DNA from: Gemmatimonadota bacterium
GTDB lineage: Bacteria; Gemmatimonadota; Gemmatimonadetes; Gemmatimonadales; Gemmatimonadaceae
Direction: 5' to 3'
DNA: 64,000 nt
NCBI GenBank assembly: GCA_014192065.1
Contig: BJHH01000002.1
Coordinates: 248,001-312,000 of the forward strand
Numbering within the stretch: the stretch's first letter is position 1; every line of letters begins with the position of its first letter. The notes under the pieces are model-generated. The model saw only the letters and a program-made list of their open reading frames with translations, was not told where the DNA came from and searched no databases. This document shows, piece by piece, positions 43,690 to 52,752 of the stretch. Position numbers and translations under genes: made by a program.

Positions 43690-44622
43690 ATGAACCTCAG
43701 TTCCGTGCTGGCCGATGCCGGTGGCGCCACGCAACTCGCCGTCCGCACACTGGCACTCGGCGGCGCGACCGTCGTGATCGGCGCGTCGGCGTTCCGGTGG
43801 GTGGTGATGGGCTCAGCGGCCCGAGCGAACACCGTGACCGGCGATGTCGAACGGCAGGTGGAACGACAGGTCGCTCGCATCGGGATGGTCGCCGCAGTCG
43901 TGGTGACGATCGCGGCGGCGTGGCGCATTGTGGCGCAGGCGGATGCGTTCCTGTCCCCCGGCGACCCGCTCCTGCCGCTCGTGGTGGCCGTACTCAAAAC
44001 CACGTGGGGCCGCGCGGCGACCGTTCAGGTCGCTGCGGCGCTCGTGGTCCTCGTCAGGTTTTGGTCGACACGCAACGCGTCATCGCGCGGTTGGACGGTA
44101 GCGCTTGGCGCGGCCGTGGTCATGGCCGCGACCCCGGCCTGGATGGGGCACGCTGCCGCCACCGAGAGCCGTACCGTCATCGCGATCGGTGCCGACATGC
44201 TGCACGTCGGTGCGGCTGGCGGCTGGGCCGGCGCCGTGATCGTGCTGGCACTGGTCCTCCGCCACCTACAGAGAGAGACAGGCGACGGCGCGATGGCCGC
44301 CGAACTGATTTCGCGATTTCGCATTTTGGCGCTCGTGTGCGCTGGGACACTGCTCGGCACGGGCACCACGAGCGCGCTGTTTCGGTTGGCCGCGCCGAGC
44401 GACCTGTTCACTTCGCCATATGGCCTCATACTCAGTGCCAAGCTTGCGATCGTCGCGAGTGCCGCCATTCTTGGTAGGCGCCACTCCCAGACCGCCGCGC
44501 TGCGCGCGCGGACGGGCGGCGCGAGTGCGGTGACAGCGTCGATCGGCGCGGAGGCGGTGCTCTTTGTCCTCGTGCTGGCGCTTTCGGGGTTACTGAGTGC
44601 GTCACCACCACCTAGCGACTAG
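43690..44622 (+). CDS. CopD-like copper-resistance membrane protein
   Basis: 310-residue protein with about eight hydrophobic helices, resembling the CopD domain family. HVGAAGGWAGAVIVL (near 175) and SPYGLILSAKLAIV (near 243) resemble the conserved histidine- and lysine-containing helices of that family, which are thought to move copper across the inner membrane. It stands alone on the + strand between nadA and nadB and faces the ctaG/sco genes. Copper delivery for cytochrome oxidase is a likely context but not proven. Confidence 0.75.
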   Translation: MNLSSVLADAGGATQLAVRTLALGGATVVIGASAFRWVVMGSAARANTVTGDVERQVERQVARIGMVAAVVVTIAAAWRIVAQADAFLSPGDPLLPLVVAVLKTTWGRAATVQVAAALVVLVRFWSTRNASSRGWTVALGAAVVMAATPAWMGHAAATESRTVIAIGADMLHVGAAGGWAGAVIVLALVLRHLQRETGDGAMAAELISRFRILALVCAGTLLGTGTTSALFRLAAPSDLFTSPYGLILSAKLAIVASAAILGRRHSQTAALRARTGGASAVTASIGAEAVLFVLVLALSGLLSASPPPSD

Positions 44623-44648
44623 CAGTCAGACCGGCCGAGGCGCGGCGT

Positions 44649-46157
44649 TCACCATTCGATGTGCTTGCCGCGCCACTTCTTTTTTTCGCGCGGGAAGTCG
44701 TGACGGAAGTGCCCGCCGCGGGATTCCTTCCGCATCAACGCCGCTTCGGCGATCAGCATGGCGGTCGTGGCCATGTTGTGCTCTTCGGTGGCGCCGGCGC
44801 TCAGCCGACGCGCGATCTCCTTGAGCTGATCGAGGCAGGCGCGCAGCCCCTTCGCGGAGCGGTCAATGCCGGTGTGCTCCCACATCAAGAGGCGAATCGT
44901 GTCGGCGGCGACCTGCGCGGCACCACGGTCACTGAGCGTGGGAACCGACCACGCCTCGAGTTTCGGCAGTCGCGGAAGTCGCCCAATCGCCACCATGTCA
45001 CGCGCCACACGCTCGGCAAAGACGAGCCCTTCGAGGAGCGAGTTGGACGCGAGACGGTTCGCGCCATGCACACCGGTGCAACTGACCTCACCGCACGCGT
45101 AGAGCCGTTCGAGCGAAGAACGTCCGGCAAGGTCGGTCACGATGCCGCCCATCATGTAGTGCGCGGCGGGCGTGACGGGAATGTGATCGCGTCGCGGATC
45201 GATGCCGCGGGCGAGGCAGATTTTCAGAATTCCTGGGAACCGTCGCGCGAAGACGCGGGACAGTTTTCTCGCGTCAAGCCACACCGACGATCCGCCCCGC
45301 TGCTCGCGGAATATCTCGCGCGCGACGATGTCTCGCGGCGCGAGTTCGGCGAGCTTGTGCTTGCGTGTCATGAAACGCTGACCGCGATCGTTCACCAGCA
45401 CCGCCCCCTCGCCGCGCACCGCTTCGGAAATAAGCGAGAGCGGGGTTTCCGGTGTGTCGAGGGCCGTCGGGTGGAACTGCACAAACTCCATGTCGGCGAG
45501 CCGGACACCGGCGCGATGCGCGATGGCGAATCCGTCGCCGGTCGCCACTTGGGGATTGGTGGTGTAGCGATAGATCTGGCCGCATCCGCCGGTCGCGATC
45601 ACCGTCGCGTCCGCGAGGATTTCGATCGCACCTCCGGCGTGGCTCGCCCGCACACCGACGCAACGGCCGCCGACGACGATGAGATCGAGCGCACGCGCCC
45701 GCTCGAGCACGCGGATCGACGGTGTTTCGCGGACGCGCTGAATGAGCGTGCGCGCAACTTCCGCGCCGGTCTGGTCGCCGTGCGCGTGCACGATGCGCTT
45801 GCGCGAATGCGCCGCCTCTTTCGAGAGCGTAAATCGGCCGTCCGGGTCGGTGTCGAAGCGCGCGCCGAGCGATGCGAGCTCGCGCACACGCTGCGGCCCC
45901 TCGGCAACCAACACTTCGACGGCGGCCGCGTCACAGAGCGCCGCGCCCGCAGCCAGCGTATCGAGCCGATGCAGTTCGGCCGAGTCGCCCGCGCCCAGCG
46001 CGGCTGCGATGCCGCCCTGCGCATAGGCGGTGGCGCTGTCGAAGAGCGACCGCTTGGTGAGCACGACCACCTCGCCGTGCGACGACGCGCGCCACGCAGT
46101 GTGCAGCCCAGCAACGCCAGAGCCAACGACGAGGAACCGGGTGCGAATCCGCTCCAT
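44649..46157 (-). CDS. nadB: L-aspartate oxidase
   Basis: 502-residue flavoenzyme that oxidises L-aspartate to iminoaspartate, the substrate of NadA. The FAD-binding start is RFLVVGSGVAGLHTA (6-20). Other motifs are SATAYAQGGIAAAL (near 42-55), THE-type residues near 240 in EFVQFHPTAL, PAAHYMMGGI (near 338) and CTGVHGANRLASNSLLEGLV (near 358-377). A C-terminal helical domain follows. The ATG at 46157 overlaps the ctaG stop by one base (TGATG), which fixes the start. Confidence 0.95.
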   Translation of the reverse strand: MERIRTRFLVVGSGVAGLHTAWRASSHGEVVVLTKRSLFDSATAYAQGGIAAALGAGDSAELHRLDTLAAGAALCDAAAVEVLVAEGPQRVRELASLGARFDTDPDGRFTLSKEAAHSRKRIVHAHGDQTGAEVARTLIQRVRETPSIRVLERARALDLIVVGGRCVGVRASHAGGAIEILADATVIATGGCGQIYRYTTNPQVATGDGFAIAHRAGVRLADMEFVQFHPTALDTPETPLSLISEAVRGEGAVLVNDRGQRFMTRKHKLAELAPRDIVAREIFREQRGGSSVWLDARKLSRVFARRFPGILKICLARGIDPRRDHIPVTPAAHYMMGGIVTDLAGRSSLERLYACGEVSCTGVHGANRLASNSLLEGLVFAERVARDMVAIGRLPRLPKLEAWSVPTLSDRGAAQVAADTIRLLMWEHTGIDRSAKGLRACLDQLKEIARRLSAGATEEHNMATTAMLIAEAALMRKESRGGHFRHDFPREKKKWRGKHIEW

Positions 46158-46969
46158 CAGGCCGCTTGGTCCGGCAACCCTTGCCGCCCCGCCCACCGAA
46201 AAAAGAGAATCCCGGACGCGACCACGATCACGCCGAACACGCCGAGTTCCATCACACCGCCCGCGAGCTGCTGGTCGGCGCGGACGGGAATCGCGACAAT
46301 CGGCGGCGCCAATTCATACACGCCATAGATCGGCAGTTCCGCCGAAAGCATGATCATGCCGATGACGGTGTGGAAGAGCGTGCCGACTAGGAGGTAGAGA
46401 ATCTTCATCGGCTCGGCGAACCGCGCGTACACCGGCGCGGGCATGATGACGGGCCACCAGAAAATCAGGCCGCCAGCAAGCCAGGCCGCGTCGATCATGA
46501 ACGCCCCGAACGGCGTCGGCATCAACCCGTCGACGACAGACGGCACGTGGCTCGCCGCGACGATTGCGTTGAAGATGATCGCGGCGACAAGCGGATGGAC
46601 GATGGTGCGGCCCACGGCTCGCAGACCTGCGCTGGGCGCGCCAACGGCAATCCGTTCGATGAATCCGGTTCGCGAACCAAGGAGCAGCAATGGCGCCGCA
46701 AACATCGTCACGATCAGGAACTGCAGCGCGTGCGCCGAAGCCAGATAGCCTGCCGCGATCGGGCCAAGCGGCCAGTCGAGGGAGATCCAGAGGGTGATAA
46801 CGCCCGCGATGAACGCGACGCGCTCGCCCGCGCCGGCGCGCGCCCAACTGCCGGGACCGGCCACCCAGCGGAGTCCCGCGACCATCGCGATCACGAACAA
46901 CCAGACGCCAGGATAGGCGCGCCAATTCCAGGTCCAGGTTTCGCCGAGTGCAGCGCACCACCATTGCAT
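46157..46969 (-). CDS. ctaG: Cytochrome c oxidase assembly protein CtaG (caa3-type)
   Basis: 270-residue membrane protein of the caa3_CtaG family, an assembly factor needed for CuB insertion into oxidase. About seven helices are visible. Family residues include the opening Trp-rich segment (ETWTWNWRAYPGVWLF), SAHALQFLIVTMFAAPLLLL (near 77-96) and LFHTVIGMIML (near 200). It sits 3 bp downstream of the Sco-PCuAC gene and overlaps nadB, so the three form one operon. Confidence 0.9.
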   Translation of the reverse strand: MQWWCAALGETWTWNWRAYPGVWLFVIAMVAGLRWVAGPGSWARAGAGERVAFIAGVITLWISLDWPLGPIAAGYLASAHALQFLIVTMFAAPLLLLGSRTGFIERIAVGAPSAGLRAVGRTIVHPLVAAIIFNAIVAASHVPSVVDGLMPTPFGAFMIDAAWLAGGLIFWWPVIMPAPVYARFAEPMKILYLLVGTLFHTVIGMIMLSAELPIYGVYELAPPIVAIPVRADQQLAGGVMELGVFGVIVVASGILFFRWAGRQGLPDQAA

Positions 46970-46972
46970 CAG

Positions 46973-48100
46973 TTATTTCCTCACGGCGGTCGTGGTTGCG
47001 GTATCGACGTCGGCGTAGGTGATGACGGTGGCTGTCGTGCGGACCGCCCCGGCCCGGGCGAACTGTACGGTGAGCGCGATCCGTTCGCCGCGCACGAGCG
47101 CGCGTCCGAGCGGGCTGATCATTCCGTGCGCGCCGCCTGGCACAAGACGGGCCGTCCCGCGAGCGGGAACTGCGAGCGCCGCGAGCGGCTGCATCGACAT
47201 CGTATTGGTCAGGTGGTCGTGCACCGATTCATGCAGCGACGCCGGACCAATCGCTTCGGTGGCAACGGAGAGGATTGAATCGGGCGACCCGGTGGGATTA
47301 CTCGCCGCGAAGTAGATCGCGGCGGGGCCCTTGGCGGCCGGAATCACGACATACGCCCGCTCGACCGACGGAGTGAGAGCCGACGGAGTGAGAGCCGACG
47401 GAGCGAGAACCGACGGAGCGGCAACCGATGAGGCGTTGGCCGGCCGGCGGTGACCTTTGCGGGCGAGGAGGCGCGGCATGTCACGGATCCAATCAGCCTG
47501 GCGGGTGCCAAATGGGTACATCACGTGCGCGGTGTCGTCGGCGGTGAAGACGACGACGGGCGCGGCGTGGGTGACCGTCGTGGCACCGCCGGAATCGACT
47601 CCGACGATCGCGCCACCGAACCCGATGAGTTGCTGCACGGCGTCAACCTCTTCGCGTGTGCCGCGCAGCCCGATGAAATCCACACTGAAGGCATTGAGCC
47701 ATTTTCGCAGCGCCGCAGCCGAGTCTCGGTCGGGATCGACTGTGACAAAGACCACGGTCAATCGCATCCGGTCGGACGGCGCGAGGTTGGCAATGACGGT
47801 CGAGAGGTTTGCCATGTGCACCGGACAAACGTCCGGACAGTTGGTGTAACCGAACTCGAGGAAAGTGAGTGTGCCGGCGGTACGCTCCGCGAACGCGTAG
47901 GGCATACCGTCGGTGTCGGTGAGCGTGAAGGCCGGCCTCGGGATGCTCACGTCGGTCGCGCCCGACTCGGCCGACACCACGCGCCCACCACTGGTCGGTC
48001 CGCAGCCTGCCAGAGTGACCGCCGCCAGCACCACGCCGGCCCGTAGGAAAGTCACCGCGCGATCAAAACCGCGAACGGGAACTTGGACAAAAGACATCAT
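46973..48100 (-). CDS. Sco1/SenC-PCuAC fusion copper chaperone
   Basis: 375-residue lipoprotein (lipobox LAGC, Cys33). The N-terminal Sco1/SenC thioredoxin-fold domain (about 50-215) has the copper-binding CPDVC motif (Cys88-Cys92) and the third ligand His in VTHAAPVVVF. A Ser/Pro/Ala linker (about 220-248) made of short repeats leads to a PCuAC-like domain (about 250-360) with His/Met ligands: HESVHDHLTNTMSM and GGAHGMI. Both domains normally act as separate proteins in CuA assembly. It is first in the sco-ctaG-nadB operon. An ATG one codon later is an alternative start. Confidence 0.9.
   Translation of the reverse strand: MMSFVQVPVRGFDRAVTFLRAGVVLAAVTLAGCGPTSGGRVVSAESGATDVSIPRPAFTLTDTDGMPYAFAERTAGTLTFLEFGYTNCPDVCPVHMANLSTVIANLAPSDRMRLTVVFVTVDPDRDSAAALRKWLNAFSVDFIGLRGTREEVDAVQQLIGFGGAIVGVDSGGATTVTHAAPVVVFTADDTAHVMYPFGTRQADWIRDMPRLLARKGHRRPANASSVAAPSVLAPSALTPSALTPSVERAYVVIPAAKGPAAIYFAASNPTGSPDSILSVATEAIGPASLHESVHDHLTNTMSMQPLAALAVPARGTARLVPGGAHGMISPLGRALVRGERIALTVQFARAGAVRTTATVITYADVDTATTTAVRK
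47366..47425 (-). repeat. Four imperfect 15-bp repeats in the Sco-PCuAC linker
   Basis: CGACGGAGTGAGAGC occurs twice exactly (47366-47395), followed by two diverged copies to 47425. On the coding strand each adds a five-residue Ser/Pro/Ala/Leu/Thr unit to the interdomain linker without a frame change. Confidence 0.85.
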
Positions 48101-48155
48101 TTAATTTACCCGATGCTTGCCCCAAAGAGGGCGAACGGCGAACCTACCTCCTCCA

Positions 48156-49193
48156 ATGCGACGACTCTTCGGCCTGCTGGGTGTGCTTCTCCTGGCGCAC
48201 GTGACGCTGTCTTTCGTGCATCCCACGGGTGCCGCGACCGCGCCCACAGGCGACGCCGTGGACGTGGGCATCGTGTTCGACCTCGGTGGCCGTGGCGACA
48301 AGTCGTTCAACGACGGTGCCTATCTGGGCGCCGAGCGCGCGATGGCAGAGCTTGGGGCTCGCGTACGATTCGTCGAGCCGGGTGAGGGGTCCGACCGTGA
48401 GGCGGGGCTGCGCCTGCTCGCCGCAGAAGGAATGGACCTCGTGATCGGCGTCGGGTTCATCTTCACGGACGACCTGTCGCAACTCGCCAAGGAATATCCA
48501 AATATCGCATTCGCCGGCGTGGATTACGCGCTGGCAGTGGATGCGGCCGGCAACGTGGTGCCGCCGCCGCAGAATCTTGCCGCGCTCAAGTTCCGCGAGG
48601 AACAGGGCTCGTTCCTCGTGGGCGCGCTCGCCGCGCTGGTCGGCAACTCGAAGAAAGTGGGATTCGTCGGCGGCATGGACACGCCGCTGATTCACAAGTT
48701 TGAGGCCGGCTATACGGCCGGCGTGAAGGCGGTCTGTGCGGACTGCGAGGTGATCGCCCAGTATGCTGGCGTGACGCCGGAGGCGTTCCGGAATCCAGGT
48801 CGCGGCAAGGAACTCGCCCTGTCGCAGTACCAGCAGGGCGTCAACGTGATCTACCACGCCTCAGGGTCCACCGGACTCGGCGTGTTCGAAGCCGCACGCA
48901 CAATGAAGAAGCTCGGCATCGGCGTGGACGCGGACCAATACAACGAAGCGCCGGGCTATGTGCTGACGTCGATGGTGAAGCGCGTGGACAACGCCGTGTA
49001 CGACGCGATCGCACGCGTGGTGAACAAGCAGTTCGCCGGCGGGATCTACGACTTCGGGCTCGATAAAGACGGTGTCGGGTACGCGTACGACGAACACAAC
49101 AAGGCGCTGATTCCGGACGCAGTGCGTGCACGGGTCGAGGCGCTCAAGGCCGAGATCATCGCGGGACGGATCAAGGTGCCGAGCAGCCGATGA
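48156..49193 (+). CDS. BMP-family substrate-binding protein (purine nucleoside ABC importer)
   Basis: 345-residue periplasmic binding protein of the basic membrane protein (BmpA/PnrA/YufN) family. It has a signal peptide (to about GAATA, residue 29). Hallmarks are GIVFDLGGRGDKSFNDGAY (near 37-55), the VIGVGF segment (near 97), PNIAFAGVDYAL, and GFVGGMDTPLIHKFEAGY (near 170-187). The family binds purine nucleosides such as guanosine and adenosine. The ATG at 48156 is chosen because it gives a normal signal peptide. The ATPase gene overlaps its stop by 4 bp. Confidence 0.9.
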   Translation: MRRLFGLLGVLLLAHVTLSFVHPTGAATAPTGDAVDVGIVFDLGGRGDKSFNDGAYLGAERAMAELGARVRFVEPGEGSDREAGLRLLAAEGMDLVIGVGFIFTDDLSQLAKEYPNIAFAGVDYALAVDAAGNVVPPPQNLAALKFREEQGSFLVGALAALVGNSKKVGFVGGMDTPLIHKFEAGYTAGVKAVCADCEVIAQYAGVTPEAFRNPGRGKELALSQYQQGVNVIYHASGSTGLGVFEAARTMKKLGIGVDADQYNEAPGYVLTSMVKRVDNAVYDAIARVVNKQFAGGIYDFGLDKDGVGYAYDEHNKALIPDAVRARVEALKAEIIAGRIKVPSSR

Positions 49194-50761
49194 CAACGCC
49201 CACTGCGCAGATCGGACCGGCGCCGGTCGTTCGGATGACCGGTATCCAGAAGCACTTCGGCGCGGTGCACGCCAACCGCAGCGCCGAAATCGAAGTGGCC
49301 GCTGGCGAGATTCACGCGCTGGTGGGCGAGAACGGTGCCGGCAAAAGCACGCTCATGAAGATCCTGAGCGGGATGTTGCCCGCGGACGGCGGCCGCGTCG
49401 AAGTCGGTGGCCGCGACGTGACGGGCTGGAGCACGACGCAGGCAATCGTTGCGGGAGTGGGCATGGTGCACCAGCACTTCATGCTCGTGCCGACGCTCAC
49501 GGTCGCCGAAAACGTGGTATTGGGCCGCGAGCCGGTGAACGTGGGCACTTTCGATCGTGACCGCGCGATCCGCGAAGTCGAAACGTTGTCGAAGCAGAGC
49601 GGGCTGATCGTGCCGGCGGAACGCCTCGTGGCTGACCTCTCGGTCGGCGAAGCGCAACGCGTCGAAATCCTGAAGACGCTGTATCGCGGCGCGCGCATCC
49701 TGCTGCTCGACGAACCGACGGCGGTGCTCTCGCCGCCGGAGGTCACTGAGCTCTGGGGCGTGCTGCGGCGTGTGCGTGATCAGGGAACAACGATCATTCT
49801 CATCACGCACAAGCTTGACGAAGTGATGGCCGTGACGGAACGGATCACGGTGATGCGGCAGGGCGCGACCGTGGCGCAGTTGGCGACGCGGGAGACGACG
49901 CCCGAGGGGATCGCGCGGGCCATGGTGGGTCGCGAGGTCGATCTGGCGATCCGTGACGGACAGCGCGTGACACGCGAACCGGGGAGAACCGGTACGGCGA
50001 ATGGGCTCATCGTGTCCAACCTCACCGTACGTGGAGCGCGCGTCGAGCGCGCCGTGAACGACGTGTCGTTCACCGTGGCGCCAGGTGAGATTCTCGGCAT
50101 CGCCGGCGTTGAGGGCAACGGACAGACCGAGCTCCTCGAGGCGATCGCGGGACTGCGCCGCGCCACGAGTGGCCGGATCCAGCTTGGCGCGCTCGACATC
50201 ACGGCCGCGACCGTGCGCGAACGCGCCGACGCCGGCCTCTCGCACATTCCCGAAGATCGTCACCAGCGCGGCCTGATTCTCGACTATTCGGTCGCCGACA
50301 ACCTGATCCTCGGCCAGCAGCACCGCTTCACACAACGCGGCGTGCTTGACCGCCATGCGATCGCGACGAACGCGGCCGAACAAGCGACACGGTTCGACAT
50401 TCGCCCCGCCAATACGACGGCCAAAGTCCGTGACCTCTCGGGCGGCAATCAGCAGAAGGTCGTCATCGCGCGCGAATTGTCGCGCCACTTCATCGTACTG
50501 CTCGCCGCGCAGCCCACGCGCGGCGTTGACGTCGGGGCGATCGAGTTCATTCACGATGCGCTCCGCAGGGCGCGGGACGCGGGCAAGGCGATTCTGCTTG
50601 TCTCAGCGGAACTGCGCGAAATCCTGACGCTCTCGGACCGAATCGCCGTGATGTACGGCGGGCGGATCGTGACCGTGATGCCGCGCAGTGACGCGAGTGA
50701 AGCGGTGCTTGGCCCATTCATGACCGGCGCGCGAAAGGGTTCCCAGGCGGACGCCGCATGA
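49190..50761 (+). CDS. ABC transporter ATP-binding protein (two NBDs, nucleoside/sugar type)
   Basis: 523-residue protein with two nucleotide-binding domains. NBD1 has Walker A GENGAGKST (near 46), signature LSVGEAQR (near 147) and Walker B ILLLDEPTAV. NBD2 (from about 275) has VEGNGQTELL in place of a Walker A Lys-Ser/Thr, a good signature LSGGNQQKV (near 419), and Walker B LLAAQPTRGVD, in which the catalytic Glu is Gln. Such a degenerate second site is usual in this importer family. The start overlaps the BMP gene and the stop overlaps the permease gene (both ATGA). Confidence 0.93.
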   Translation: MTTPTAQIGPAPVVRMTGIQKHFGAVHANRSAEIEVAAGEIHALVGENGAGKSTLMKILSGMLPADGGRVEVGGRDVTGWSTTQAIVAGVGMVHQHFMLVPTLTVAENVVLGREPVNVGTFDRDRAIREVETLSKQSGLIVPAERLVADLSVGEAQRVEILKTLYRGARILLLDEPTAVLSPPEVTELWGVLRRVRDQGTTIILITHKLDEVMAVTERITVMRQGATVAQLATRETTPEGIARAMVGREVDLAIRDGQRVTREPGRTGTANGLIVSNLTVRGARVERAVNDVSFTVAPGEILGIAGVEGNGQTELLEAIAGLRRATSGRIQLGALDITAATVRERADAGLSHIPEDRHQRGLILDYSVADNLILGQQHRFTQRGVLDRHAIATNAAEQATRFDIRPANTTAKVRDLSGGNQQKVVIARELSRHFIVLLAAQPTRGVDVGAIEFIHDALRRARDAGKAILLVSAELREILTLSDRIAVMYGGRIVTVMPRSDASEAVLGPFMTGARKGSQADAA

Positions 50762-51846
50762 GGATGACCGAATCACGCCGCGCCGCCCTTGAGGAGGCTC
50801 TGCTTCCACTGGCCGTAGCGTTGGCCGTCGTGCTCGTCGTCGGCGACCTGCTGATTCTGGCCTACGGTGAGGCGCCGGGCGCGGTCTGGCGACTCTTGCT
50901 GGACGGCACGTGGGGCAACGCCTACGGCATCGGGCAGGTGCTGTACAAGGCGACGACACTCACCTGCACCGGACTCGCGGTGGCACTCGCGCTCCGCGCC
51001 GGCCTGTTCAACATTGGCGCAGAAGGACAGCTGGCCGCCGGCGGGTTCGGCGCGGCCGTGATGGGGCTCGCGTTGCCGACCGGTACGCCGTCGCTGCTGG
51101 CGATCGGCGCGTGCGTCGCGGCGGCGGCGCTGTGCGGAAGCGCGGTCGGCGCGGTGCCGGGCGTGCTCCGTGCACGGTTCGGCGCGCACGAAGTGATCGT
51201 GACGATCATGATGAACTTCATCGTGCTCGCGCTGCTCAACTACGTCGTCGCGGCGAAGCTGCATGTGCCGGAGACGTTGCACACGCCGGCACTGGAGGCC
51301 GGTACCGTCGGGCGCGTAGCGGCCACCTTCCCGGCATTCCACGGCTCGGCGCTCAACTGGACGATCGTGCTCGTCGCCGCGGCTGTCGTGAGCGTGGCCT
51401 GGTACCTCTTCCGCACGCGCGCCGGCTTTGAGCTGCGCGCGGTCGGCCTCCAGCCCGACGCCGCGGAATACGGTGGCGTCAGCGTGTCGCGCACCTGGAT
51501 AGGTGCGATGGCGCTGTCGGGCGCCATCGCGGGGCTGGGCGGCGTGAACTTTGTGCTCGGCTACAAGGGCTACTACGAAGACGGATTCGCCGGTGGCGCA
51601 GGCTTCCTCGGCATCGTGGTCGCGCTTGTGGGACGGAATCATCCGCTCGGTGTCGTGATCGCGGCGTTGTTCTTCGCGACGCTATCACAGGGCGGGCTCG
51701 CGATCAACGCGATGGTTCCAAAGCAGATCGTCGAGGTGCTGCAGGGCATCGTGATTCTGGCCATCGCGTCGTCGGTGCCTGAAGTGCGGCGCCTGGTGCG
51801 GAAAGCGGCGGGCGCCCGTCGCGCGGACACCGGAGCAACATCGTGA
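50758..51846 (+). CDS. ABC transporter permease 1 (nucleoside type)
   Basis: 362-residue integral membrane permease of the BPD-transp_2 family (YufP/NupP-like). Ten or so helices are visible. NIGAEGQLAAGGFGAAVMG (near 83-101) and MMNFIVLALLNYVV (near 151) are typical. A cytoplasmic coupling region with RAVGLQPDAAEYGGV lies near 228. The product pairs with the second permease. It overlaps both neighbours by 4 bp, so the four subunits are likely produced in fixed proportion. Confidence 0.92.
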   Translation: MRMTESRRAALEEALLPLAVALAVVLVVGDLLILAYGEAPGAVWRLLLDGTWGNAYGIGQVLYKATTLTCTGLAVALALRAGLFNIGAEGQLAAGGFGAAVMGLALPTGTPSLLAIGACVAAAALCGSAVGAVPGVLRARFGAHEVIVTIMMNFIVLALLNYVVAAKLHVPETLHTPALEAGTVGRVAATFPAFHGSALNWTIVLVAAAVVSVAWYLFRTRAGFELRAVGLQPDAAEYGGVSVSRTWIGAMALSGAIAGLGGVNFVLGYKGYYEDGFAGGAGFLGIVVALVGRNHPLGVVIAALFFATLSQGGLAINAMVPKQIVEVLQGIVILAIASSVPEVRRLVRKAAGARRADTGATS

Positions 51847-52721
51847 CGCTGCTTCTCTTCCTCGCGCAGACGATCCGGATCGCGGTCCCATACCTGTTCG
51901 CTGCAGCAGGAGGCGCGCTCGCTGAGCGCGCGGGTATTGTCAGCCTGTCGCTCGAGGGATTCATGCTGGGCGGCGCATTCGGCGCGGTGATCGGTGCGCA
52001 TTACACCGACAGTGCGTGGATCGGCGTGGTGTCTGGCGTGGTGGCAGGGCTCGGGCTCGCGGGAATGCACGCCGTCTGCACGCTGCGCTTCAAGGCCGAC
52101 CAGATCGTGACCGGCGTGGCGATCAACCTGTTCGCCGTGGGCATCACGCGGTTTCTGCTGCAGCTCGCATTTGACTCGAGTTCCAACTCGCCGCGCGTTG
52201 CCGGTTTTGGCGGCGAGAACGTCGGTGGCGCGCTCGCCCTCGCATCGAACCCGCTCGTCTGGCTCGGCGTGGCGGTGATGCCCGTATTGGCCTTCGTCGT
52301 GTATCGCACCACCTTCGGACTCCGGGTGCGCGCGGTCGGCGAGCATCCCGCGGCGGCAGCCAGCCTCGGCGTGCCGGTGAATCGCGTGCGATACGCTGCG
52401 GTACTCGGCTCCGGGGCGCTTGCCGCGCTCGGCGGCACCTACCTCGCGCTCGACCAGCACCAATTCACCGACTCGATGACCGCGGGCCGCGGTTTCATCG
52501 CGCTCGCGGCAGTGATCTTTGGCCGCTGGGATCCCATGCGCGCCGGCGTCGCCTGCCTGCTCTTCGCCGCTGCGGAAACGCTCCAGATTCGCCTCCAGGC
52601 CACGCAGATCATCCCGTCCCAATTCGTGGCGATGATTCCCTACGTGCTGACCATTGTTGCCGTGGCCGGCGTCGTGGGACGCAGCCGGTCACCGGCAGCA
52701 TTGGGGCGCACGACCGAGTAA
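51843..52721 (+). CDS. ABC transporter permease 2 (nucleoside type)
   Basis: 292-residue permease partner (YufQ/NupQ-like). AERAGIVSLSLEGFMLGGAF (near 26-45) and the coupling motif RVRAVGEHPAAAASLGVPVN (near 161-180) are characteristic. About nine helices. The GTG start overlaps the previous stop (GTGA). It ends the transporter operon; the next gene has its own ribosome-binding site 31 bp later. Confidence 0.92.
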   Translation: MTLLLFLAQTIRIAVPYLFAAAGGALAERAGIVSLSLEGFMLGGAFGAVIGAHYTDSAWIGVVSGVVAGLGLAGMHAVCTLRFKADQIVTGVAINLFAVGITRFLLQLAFDSSSNSPRVAGFGGENVGGALALASNPLVWLGVAVMPVLAFVVYRTTFGLRVRAVGEHPAAAASLGVPVNRVRYAAVLGSGALAALGGTYLALDQHQFTDSMTAGRGFIALAAVIFGRWDPMRAGVACLLFAAAETLQIRLQATQIIPSQFVAMIPYVLTIVAVAGVVGRSRSPAALGRTTE

Positions 52722-52752
52722 ACTCAGGCACGCATTTTCTGGAGTAACTGCC

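Noticed and set aside
44661-46328. 555-codon plus-strand frame
   Set aside because: It is antisense to nadB and ctaG, both clear family members; no domain or ribosome-binding site is seen.
49046-50554. 502-codon minus-strand frame
   Set aside because: It is antisense to the ABC ATPase with intact motifs; its Arg/His-rich composition is that of a shadow frame.
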